Assembly (NCBI GenBank): GCA_001792895.1
Contig: MARA01000002.1
Location: 2,294,001 to 2,358,000, forward strand
Length of the DNA: 64,000 nucleotides
From: Lentinus brumalis
Taxonomy: Eukaryota; Basidiomycota; Agaricomycetes; Polyporales; Polyporaceae
Direction of reading: 5' to 3'
The notes beneath the pieces were generated by a model. The model was not told the DNA's origin, searched no databases, and saw only the letters and a list, made by a program, of their open reading frames with translations. Of this stretch, positions 56,392-64,000 are shown in pieces (position 1 is the first letter of the stretch; the number at the start of each line of letters is the position of its first letter). A program made the position numbers and the translations under genes.

Positions 56392-56579
56392 TCCTTCATT
56401 ATGCCTGCTGTCGTGCGCTTTGCAGCTGCCTCGGTTCGGTCTGTACCTTCTCACGTTTCAATATGAAATCAACTAAGTTATGTCACAAGGTTGATCTTTT
56501 CCGATTCGGACGACGTGTCGGTGGTCGCGTCGGACAGGGCCGACGACTCCAGTGGCAGATCATCGTCCACTAGTAAGTA
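56392..56579. other. Spacer; upstream flank of the kinase-like fragment
   Basis: The last 70 bases (GGTGGTCGCGTCGGACA, CAGATCATCGTCCAC) match the sequence upstream of kinase-like gene B, showing that the promoter was duplicated with the fragment. Confidence 0.5.
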
Positions 56580-56905
56580 TGTCCGACCAGGTTTTGAAAG
56601 CATTTCAGGAATCTCCCTACCCTCCGGCATGGCTGAAGAATCAAGGGGCGCTGACTTCAAGGGACATCGACTTTGTGTACGCGCTCAAACCGGTCAGTCC
56701 ATGAATACTCATCACTAGCCAGGAAGATGGTCACCATGGTTTCGAGTTGCCGCCGACGAGTACGAATCAAAGTGTGGAGGAGCTGGAGAGGACAACGCAC
56801 CATGACTAGGTGGTTCGGATTGGCAGTCGCGCTGGATCATGGTAACCACCGTATGTCCTCATTCATCATCCCCTCGGCAAAATCAATATACATGAATAAA
56901 AGTCC
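56580..56905 (+). pseudogene. Chimeric scar: kinase-like exon 1 joined to F-box-like 3' end
   Basis: 56580-56693 is an intact 114-nt copy of exon 1 of the kinase-like genes (MSDQVLKAFQESPYPPAWLK), followed by the GTCAGT donor and about 25 nt of its first intron. At about 56720 the sequence switches to a copy of F-box-like gene E 3' end (AGGAAGATGGTCACCATGG onward, compare 54903). It carries a stop (CATGACTAG) where gene E has the conserved Trp. The similarity continues past the gene E stop to about 56905. The join lies at a shared CAGG/CCAGG, suggesting a deletion between tandem units. Confidence 0.75.
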
Positions 56906-57044
56906 TTGGGTGCATCATACTCCACTCTCGCGGTGAAGGTGCTCTTGGTACGTTCTATCACGGGGTGACAGTCGAAACACTGACGAAGTATGGTTCAGAT
57001 AGGGAATATCGGTGATGATCTCTGTGCTCACCTCTTGAATATCA
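56906..57044. other. Short spacer
   Basis: Weak similarity to sequence downstream of F-box-like gene E (CTCTCGC, GGTGCTCTTGG). No gene. Confidence 0.3.
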
Positions 57045-57398
57045 TCAGTAGACCGCTTGTATAAAGCGTGCGTCGACCTGGTTCATGGTCAACCCTTTGT
57101 TGTGTTGCAGCGTCTTGTAACCCGCTATGAGTGCCTGCCGGGTGCGGACAAGATCGTCGTCGCTAGGAAAGGTGACATAGACACTCAAATCAGCGTGTTT
57201 ACTGTCCGTGATCTTGTACGCAATGTGAGGAGGCTCCTGGCCGGGTGAGGAAGTCATGTATCTGCTGAACGTGAGCGGGCGGCCATCCATTTCCAAGTCT
57301 TTAGTAATATGGATGTCCTTCAGTTGGAACCAGTTGTCCGGGAGAGTTGGGATGGTGTCGATGACCAACTGAAGAGCGGTCTGTCTGTTGTTTGCCAT
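57045..57398 (-). CDS. Orphan 117-residue protein
   Basis: A single intact exon from ATG 57398 to stop 57045. The start is MANNRQTALQLVIDTIPTLP. The sequence is balanced and looks globular: NWFQLKDIHITKDLEMDGRP, HIAYKITDSKHADLSVYVTF. It has no signal, membrane segment or known motif. It lies between the chimeric scar and kinase-like gene B, on the opposite strand, and has no counterpart between F-box-like E and kinase-like A. It may be a recent gene or a fragment of a larger one. Confidence 0.55.
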   Translation of the reverse strand: MANNRQTALQLVIDTIPTLPDNWFQLKDIHITKDLEMDGRPLTFSRYMTSSPGQEPPHIAYKITDSKHADLSVYVTFPSDDDLVRTRQALIAGYKTLQHNKGLTMNQVDARFIQAVY

Positions 57399-57800
57399 GC
57401 TTGTGCTTGATATGAGTGGTCAACCTTGTTTGCAAGATGGGAGATTGTGTCACAACGTACCTCGGGAGTGCACTATATGGGGTTAGAGTGGCGATTCGGG
57501 GTGAGCAGCAGAGCGGCCCACACTTTGACTTATAAACCTGTGAGTCGCTTTGTCTTGCTAAGGCCTTCGCTTCCTTTGTGCTTCTGAAGCCCGTGGTGGT
57601 GGACATGGACTGGCTTTATTGTCTTTAGCGGCCCATCATAATCACCACACTGCCAGAAAGGCAGGACAAAAGGGGCATAAGACGCGTTGGGTGGTCGCGT
57701 CGGACAATACTTCATCAGTGACGTGCACGTGGACGCACTCACCACCTCAGGCTCTTGCTTTAAGTGCAACCACTCAAGTAGCAGATCATCGTCCACCAGT
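57399..57800. other. Divergent promoter region of the orphan ORF and kinase-like gene B
   Basis: About 57690-57800 matches the flank upstream of the scar at 56580. No other feature was seen. Confidence 0.4.
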
Positions 57801-58931
57801 ATGTCTGACCCGGTTTTGAAAGCCTTTCAGGAATCATTCTACCCTCCGGCGTGGCTGAAGAATCATGCGGAGCTGACTTCAAGGGACATCGACCTTGTAC
57901 ACGCGCTCAAACCGGTCAGTCCGTATAACCACTAGCCGTCAGCACGAGACCGACCGTTTCTTTACCAGGGACAAGTCTATAGTACACAGCCCAGAGTATT
58001 TGCAGTGAAGATCACAGACGGCACTAGCGAAGAGGCCCTCATCTATGACAAGCTTCTTCAACTCGATGTAGCCTCTCGCGACCACATATTGCCTTCCACC
58101 GTTGTTCGATCCGAAACTCAACGCCCATTCGTGATCATGCCATGTTTGATCGATTTACCGAGTGTGGGGCTATCCCGGTGGCGCTTCGCGTCCGTGGTCC
58201 GTGGATTCCGTCAGATGGTGGAGGTTCGTCCGTACCACGCTTCGGTGGTTGACTTCCATTGACGAGTAATTAATTACAGGCTGTGTACATGCTTCATAAC
58301 CAACAGATCGCTCACATGGTACGTATCAACTCTGCTTGTCACACATATCCACTTATTGGTTCGTAGGATGTGGCTGTCAACAATTTCGTGATGGCAAATG
58401 CGCACCACATGCCACACCACGACTCTATCGAGCTCGGGAAGATCTATATAATCGACTTCGGAGCGTCTCATCACTTTGAGCTGGGCCCGGACGCCAGTCC
58501 TCGACTGAACTGCCACCGACACAGGTACCCAAGCCACAAGGCATCAAACGTCTCGATCCGTTTTCATGGGACATATACTGTCTTGGTTCCACACTACAGA
58601 CGCTGTTGGAAGTAAGTTGATTCAAGGATTGTTCAAGGAATCCATGCTGAAGTCGCCGCCACAGTTCATATATTGCGACCGACCTCAACCCTGGATACTC
58701 CGCCGCTACGCCACATGGCTCGTGGGCAACGAGCAAGGATGTACCGCCGTATGTCGCTGTCGGCCCAGTGCGCGCGAGGCCCTTTCGGTTATCACCTACG
58801 TCGAGAGGACATTTGACCCGGCGGGGATCTTCGAACAAGTGATAGATCTTCCTCCCAACGGCTCGGCGGAGCCCGCATTAGGCTTGGATGGCGAGCACCA
58901 TGATGATAGTGTCCTGGTCTTCAATACTTAG
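57801..58931 (+). pseudogene. Small protein kinase-like protein B, frameshifted
   Basis: Exons by comparison with gene A: 57801-57914, 57969-58223, 58280-58318, 58367-58611 and 58665-58931. All splice sites are preserved. Exon 4 is 245 nt against 246 in gene A. Relative to A one base is missing at GAGCTGGGCCCGGACG (58479-58492), just after the IDFGASHHFELG motif. Without the shift the text would continue as QVPKPQGIKRLDPFSWDIYC, as in A. With it, translation runs out of frame to a stop at the next donor. Exon 5 remains open to 58931 (FIYCDRPQPWILRRYATWLV). Either a recent pseudogene or a base-calling error. Confidence 0.7.
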
Positions 58932-60058
58932 TCCTACATTATGCTTGCCGTCGTACGACTCGCAGATACCTCTCGGATTTCAGATTAGTCTGCACTTCCT
59001 CATGTCTCAACCATCTGAAACTGAATATCAGTCAGTCATGTCACAGCGATGTGGTTCCAATTTCGGAGAAGTCGTGCGAATTAGGCAGTCTAGACGCCCG
59101 ATTGGCACACAGCATTTGCGCTCATCACGCACTCACCTCATGCGTTCTTTTCAGACTCTCAGTTCGGCTTGACGCTACACTGGTTCTGGAGACTTTAAGA
59201 GCCTGTCAATGGAGCCTGTCACAGCCAAGGCTCCGAGTCGGCACTGGGAGAGTCAATAGCATTCAAGGACGCCGATACTACTGAATTGCCACTTATCGCG
59301 GAACTCTGCTCATCCGTGATCGATACTCGTATCGTATATTGTGGCCAACTGGAGCCGTAGGGCAGCTTTGCGAGGTTGAAGGCATTGATGTCACGTAACG
59401 CTGGTATGTCCTTGCTCTCTACTCTAAAGTCCACTCTGCTCATAACCGTTCAGGCCAGTAGTACTGTATGGATGCTGGGCGATGGCATCCATGTGATCGA
59501 GTTTCGCCCTGACACAATTATGCGCACTCAAACGCAAGCAGATTTGCGGTAACGTCTCTGCATCCGTGAATCTCCACAACGTCGTGGCTCAATACTTCCT
59601 GACATGTCGGTTTCAGGCATAGTACTCTTCAGGTACCATAACCTTGGCTTGACCGGTGAGGTCATGGCGGTTCTTCGAGAAGTAGGGAGCGTCAGACTCG
59701 AAATGACATTCCTGAACTCAATGTGGGTCCGGCCTCTCACGGAACTGTCACTAACATGCGCATGCGCATTGCCGACGGTCTTCGAGGCCTATGTAGTAGG
59801 ATGACACCATGGTCTCATGGGCCAGAGACGCTCAGGAGCAGCATGCTCTCTCCCTTTTCGCCACTGCAGTCCAGTCCAGATCATCCGCAAGAACACCTCT
59901 CCCCTGACTGCGGTCTCGTCGATTCACACATAGTGACCGGGACGAACGAGGGCGCCCAAATTTCGAGGTATATATATATGCACGCAATGCTGCTCTCCAT
60001 GCAGTCGCGCTGACTCGCCTGATCTGTCTACTGAGTAGTGCGCTCGGACCAGTCCATC
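58932..60058. other. Intergenic region
   Basis: 1.1 kb with faint similarity to the 3' flank of kinase-like gene A at its start (TATGCTTGCCGTCGTACGAC against TATGCCTGCTGTCGTGCGCT). Short ORFs elsewhere lack support. AT-rich TATATATATATG near 59970 may belong to the next promoter. Confidence 0.4.
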
Positions 60059-61008
60059 ATGTACACTGGCCTTCGTGCTGCTGCCGCCGCGGCCGCTACG
60101 CTCTCATCCGGACTGCTGATCCCGCTTTACATCAACCCCGTCGGCGGCCCTGACTGCTCTGGCTGGGCACCTCTGCTGAGCACGTGAGTGGGACGTTTTG
60201 ACCCTCGGGCGTGTAACTGACAAGTCCGGACGCAGCATCACAGCACACCCTGCGGTCCCTTTTTGGACCATCATAAACCCGAACAGCGGCCCTGGAGACC
60301 CGAACACGCAGGCCGGGCCGGAATACCAGCAATGCATCCCGCAACTGCTGGACAAGCCCAACGTTGTCGTGCTTGGATATGTCGCGACATTCGAGGCCAA
60401 TCCGAGCCAGCAGGCGCGAGTGACCACGGACATCGACACGTACAATGGATGGGCCATTGCATACAGGCCGGATGGGATATTCTTTGACCAGGTGTCTGGA
60501 CATACGGCGGACTTCACCGCGTATCAGACGTTCACGTCTCACGCGAGTTCGCTGTTCAGCTTCGTGAGTCGGCATACATTTCGCCTTGGTTCGCCTTCCT
60601 AACATGTTGCTTCGATCGCTTCAGGTGGCCTTGAACCCAGGCTCTGCCCCGCAGGACATCGCCTACTACAGCCTTGCCAACCTTCTGCTGACCGCCGAGA
60701 ACTTCTATGATCAGTTCAAGTAAGGATCACCCTGGAGTTTGTCGGTTCATGCCGTGCTGACGTTGTGCCGCAGCCCGAGCCAACTCTCCCTGAACTCCTC
60801 AACTCCCGCCTCGAAACAAGCCGTCGTGCTCCATGACGGCCCATCAACCCCGCCAACGTCGCTCATCTCTCAGCTTATTACGACAGACGATATCAAGGCG
60901 TTCTACGTGACAGATGACGTTCAAGCCAACAACCAGAATCCGTACGACATGCTACCGACTGACTTGGAGAGCTTCGTGACTGCCATCGAAGCCGCCGCCA
61001 GTGCTTGA
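60059..61008 (+). CDS. Spherulin-4-like (spherulation-specific family 4) protein
   Basis: Exons 60059-60183, 60236-60563, 60625-60719 and 60774-61008, 260 residues. Family landmarks: GLLIPLYINPVGGPDCSGWA, then PFWTIINPNSGPGDPNTQAG, YQQCIPQLLDKPNVVVLGYV and DIDTYNGWAIAYRPDGIFFD, then ALNPGSAPQDIAYYSLANLL. The fold is a TIM-barrel-like glycoside-hydrolase relative, usually secreted or wall-associated. The first 20 residues are Ala-rich and could be a weak signal peptide. Function in mushrooms is unknown. In Physarum the founding member is induced on encystment. Confidence 0.88.
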
Positions 61009-61495
61009 GGGCGAGTTTCGCCATCGCCACTCTTCTGACATCAACCTGCATCCCGTACGCATGGTGACGAGTAGAACATAGTGGACTGCCTTGGACTGCG
61101 TGCTGTACTTTACAACACATGGAATTGAGGTTGCTGGCTATCTCCCGCGTCGGCATTTGCCGAATGGACGAGAGACACGTCTATAGTTTGATGCTTGACA
61201 AGTTCCTACTAAGTAAATACCGCTACTATCGACCAATCGACCGCCTGCTCTCAATCGGTATCTGCACTCGCTGCTCAGTTCATCCGCGCGATAACTAGCT
61301 GGTCATGCTGCATCCGCGCTCCCGATCAGGCCAGGCGTATCATGGCAGGCGCAGTAACGGCACATGAGCCTCCTTCGCGGTCGGATGCATCCCTTCCACC
61401 CACCGCCATCTGACCCGCATCCCTCGCTGCCCTGCTCAGCAGCAACCCTCTTCCAACCCCTAACACAAAGCACACTCAACAGCAAGTAATTCGCG
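61009..61495. other. Intergenic, FUR1 promoter
   Basis: 487 bases between co-oriented genes. CT-rich sequence precedes ATG 61496. No gene or repeat. Confidence 0.45.
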
Positions 61496-62555
61496 ATGGT
61501 TGCCAGTGATAAGGTCCATGTCCTCAAGCACCCGCTCGTGAACGCGCGCCTCTCGAAACTGCGCCAGATGAGCACGACCGGGAAGGAGTTCCGCGAAGTG
61601 CGTTCCCCAGAAATACACCCTATGTGCTGACGGAACTGAGGCTGGATCCATCTTAGGGCATCCGGGACATCAGTACAATACTCGGTATCGAGGCGAGCCG
61701 CGATCTCGAGGAAGAGACATTCAGCGGGGTGAGTGCCATAAGTTCCCCTATGAGAGACTCATATCGTGACCGCTCTTGGAATAGGAAACTCCGGTTGGGC
61801 CGTTTACTGGGTCAGTGATCAAGCCGAAGATCGGGCTCACACCGATCCTGCGTGCGGGGATGGGCATGACGGATGCGCTGTTGGAACTCTTCCCGTGCGT
61901 CTCGTATCCTGACATCTCCTATGTATGTCAAGTGACGTGATGTGCGCCCATCTGCAGTGCGGCACGCGTCTACCATCTCGGAATCTACAGGGAGAAGGTG
62001 TCGCTTCAGCCAGTCGAATGTACGTTTGCCGCAGCGCCACCTCACTATCGGACGAACACTGACGACGGTGCACGACCGGGACAGACTATGCCAAGCTTCC
62101 GCCGAACCCAACGGTTGACGAAGTGTTCCTGCTCGACCCGCTTATTGCTACAGGAGGTACGGCATGCGCGGCGCTGAACATGATCCTGGAGTGGGGTATA
62201 CCTGGTACGTCTCAACTTAATCCCGGATCTGAGGCAGTGCATGACTGAAAGTATCGTTGTAGTGAACAAGATCAAGCTGTTGTGCGTTTTGGCGTCTCAG
62301 GATGGCCTTAGCCGGGTGCACAAGGAGTATCCTGGTGTCGAGGTGAGTAGTGATCAGTATTCTCGACCGCGAGTGTTCATTGGGCGACAGATATGGGTGT
62401 CTGCGGTCGACCCGCACCTGACACCCAACGGACTGATCTCCCCTGGGCTCGGAGACACGGTACGTCAAGTCCATCTGGAATTCGCTACTCTTCGCGGCTA
62501 ACACGGCGATTAGGGTGACCGCTTGTACAACACCCTGAAGGACAAAGCATTGTAG
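61496..62555 (+). CDS. FUR1: Uracil phosphoribosyltransferase
   Basis: Eight exons: 61496-61597, 61657-61728, 61785-61894, 61958-62019, 62085-62204, 62263-62342, 62391-62459 and 62514-62555. The product is 218 residues, the normal length. Motifs: HPLVNARLSKLRQMSTTGKE at the start, the flexible-loop region KIGLTPILRAGMGMTDALLE, the PRPP-binding loop LLDPLIATGGTACAAL, and the uracil-binding C-terminus WVSAVDPHLTPNGLISPGLG then GDRLYNTL. It converts uracil and PRPP to UMP in pyrimidine salvage. Eight exons for 218 codons illustrates the intron density of this genome. Confidence 0.97.
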
Positions 62556-62864
62556 TGGAAGTGGGACTTGTTCGAGTGCTGTATGTTATGTAGCTGCAAT
62601 TGGAGTTCTCAGCTGGTCATTGTGCGTAGCGAATCGGGCTCGGTACGGAACCACGGAGCGCGCGGAACGCGACGCGCGACGCGCAGGGTAGAACGCGGTC
62701 ACGTGGCTGTGCATAACGCCATCGTTTGCACAGTTTGCACCATTTTGGATGGGTGAACGCAGAGCCTCGCAGCGACTCGCCGGAAGACACCAGCCGGAAA
62801 TAAAACTCGATGCCGCGCTCGTACAGTCTCACCTCCCCCTCCTCGTCGAGCGCAGTCTCGAGCT
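62556..62864. other. Intergenic, sulfite reductase promoter
   Basis: 309 bases with a GC-rich GCGCGACGCGCGACGCGCAG run near 62660. No gene. Confidence 0.4.
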
Positions 62865-64000
62865 ATGGCTTCGCCGTTCCAGTCTGGTACATCAACGCCG
62901 TTCTCGCCGACAACGACACTCTCGGCACCTTCCACCCCGAAGCTCAAGACAGCGGCCAATGATCTCCAGAGGATTGCAGAGTCTGGCGCCGTGACCGCTT
63001 CCACGCTTGTCGAATACCTCGCTTCGCGCTCTGCTTACAGCTCTTCTGTCTTCATTTACGACCTCGCCGAGCACGCAGGTTTCGGGACCCTCACCAAGTC
63101 ATGGGCGGAAGAAGGCGGAGAGACGGCACCCGTTGTCAGCTTGCAGACCAGGGCAGGTGCAGGTCTCAGCTTGGCCGGACGCCTTTCGCAGGGGTCTAGC
63201 AAGGATGTCGCAAAGGGCGCGGTCCTGACTGCATATACCACGCCATCAGGACTGGCTGCGATGGTGCAGTCGCTCTCCTACCTGCCACCTGCGACGCCTA
63301 CGAGCAGGCTGGTCATCCAAGTCCCCACCGTGACTCCCGTGGGAGAGCATTTCGCACTCTCGCCCACTCTCGCGCCGTTCGCGCCCGCACTGACGCTCTT
63401 GCCGGAGGGCTTCACAGTGCTTGCGTCCGCGACTCCGCAGGAGGCCGTCGACTTCGCCGCTCTGTCCTACAAGCTGACAGGTACGCATGTGATCCACCTG
63501 TTCGACCACCACAGTTCCGCCCGCGAGACTGGCCACGTTACAACACCACCTATCATCCTGCCCGAGCCTGGTCTGACCCTCGCGGACGGACTCGAAAAGG
63601 CCGGATATAGTGCTTTCGAGTATGCTGGCGATCAGGAAGCACGCACGGTAGTCGTCCTGGTCAATGGCCCGCTCGCGCTGACGGCCAAGGCCCTTGCGAG
63701 CCGCATCTCCGGGCTGGGCGTGGTCATCGTTCGCGTTCTGCGACCATGGGACGAAGAGGCTCTCCGTAGTGTCCTCCCTTCTTCGGTGAAGAAGATCCAC
63801 GTCCTCGATGATGTACCCACGGAGAGCACGCAGGGCGCGCTATACCTCGACGTCTTTACGACGCTCTTGAACCCCCTGATTCCCGGCCCGCTCGTGAAGG
63901 CCCATCGCGTTGTCCCCTCCCGTACCCAGGAGTTCCTTTCGGTTCCTTCTGCCTTTGTTAACTTTGTCGCCGACCTCGTACCCGCCCCGGCGCCCGCTCA
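62865..64000 (+). CDS. MET5: Sulfite reductase [NADPH] beta subunit, N-terminal part (partial)
   Basis: Open frame from ATG 62865 to the right edge, 378 codons without an intron. The sequence matches the N-terminal pyruvate:ferredoxin-oxidoreductase-like domain of fungal sulfite reductase beta: VSLQTRAGAGLSLAGRLSQG, GTHVIHLFDHHSSARETGHV, EYAGDQEARTVVVLVNGPLA, and VVIVRVLRPWDEEALRSVLP then SSVKKIHVLDDV. This last block is the pattern I remember for the beta rather than the alpha subunit (which shares a related N-terminus). The flavodoxin-like and sirohaem/Fe4S4 domains would lie beyond the edge. Role: reduction of sulfite to sulfide in sulfur assimilation. Confidence 0.82.
   Translation, partial: MASPFQSGTSTPFSPTTTLSAPSTPKLKTAANDLQRIAESGAVTASTLVEYLASRSAYSSSVFIYDLAEHAGFGTLTKSWAEEGGETAPVVSLQTRAGAGLSLAGRLSQGSSKDVAKGAVLTAYTTPSGLAAMVQSLSYLPPATPTSRLVIQVPTVTPVGEHFALSPTLAPFAPALTLLPEGFTVLASATPQEAVDFAALSYKLTGTHVIHLFDHHSSARETGHVTTPPIILPEPGLTLADGLEKAGYSAFEYAGDQEARTVVVLVNGPLALTAKALASRISGLGVVIVRVLRPWDEEALRSVLPSSVKKIHVLDDVPTESTQGALYLDVFTTLLNPLIPGPLVKAHRVVPSRTQEFLSVPSAFVNFVADLVPAPAPA

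Noticed and set aside
1..64000. CRISPR arrays, bacterial operons, ribosome-binding sites
   Set aside because: The window is intron-bearing fungal nuclear DNA. The only regular repeats are the minisatellite and the transposon repeats.

Overview
The window reads as nuclear DNA of a filamentous basidiomycete, most likely an Agaricomycete and probably a polypore (inference). Genes are dense and lie on both strands. They are split by short spliceosomal introns, mostly 50-75 nt, with GTRNGT donors and CTRAY branch sites. Promoters are CT-rich. The paralogous families present (F-box-like proteins, small kinase-like proteins, LigE/GSTFuA-like glutathione transferases, a Ngaro retrotransposon) are typical of wood-decay mushrooms. 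Gene models were built by hand from reading frame, splice consensus and remembered family motifs. No alignment or search was run.

Left housekeeping block (1-23 kb). It holds the N-terminal part of a neurofibromin/Ira-type RasGAP (-), a three-RRM Ngr1/Nam8/Csx1-type RNA-binding protein (+), translation initiation factor eIF3b (+), a short-chain dehydrogenase (+), a membrane-anchored coiled-coil protein (+), the U5 snRNP 40 kDa WD40 protein (+), a large protein of unknown function (-), a small spliced unknown gene (+) and an AT-hook/cysteine-rich nuclear protein (-) whose frame is broken.

Accessory block (23-44 kb). Four F-box-like paralogues lie at 23.3-31.1 kb, one of them frameshifted. A GC-rich minisatellite follows, then a complete Ngaro-type tyrosine-recombinase retrotransposon with split direct repeats (A1-ORFs-B1-A2-B2, 33047-38841). 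Next come three tandem glutathione transferase genes. The retrotransposon sits in the upstream region of the first GST gene. The duplicated upstream region of the third GST gene preserves the unoccupied target site, so the insertion can be placed to the base.

Second housekeeping block (44-54 kb). It holds a Ser/Thr-rich single-pass membrane protein resembling a cell-wall sensor (-), the PKA regulatory subunit (-), a peroxisomal adenine nucleotide carrier (+) and an Atg22-like vacuolar transporter with 12 exons and two GC-AG introns (+).

Second accessory block (54-59 kb). It holds a fifth F-box-like gene, a small kinase-like gene, a scar in which a kinase first exon is joined to an F-box 3' end, an orphan 117-residue ORF, and a second kinase-like gene with a 1-nt frameshift. 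The right end returns to core metabolism: a spherulin-4-like protein, uracil phosphoribosyltransferase and the start of sulfite reductase beta subunit.
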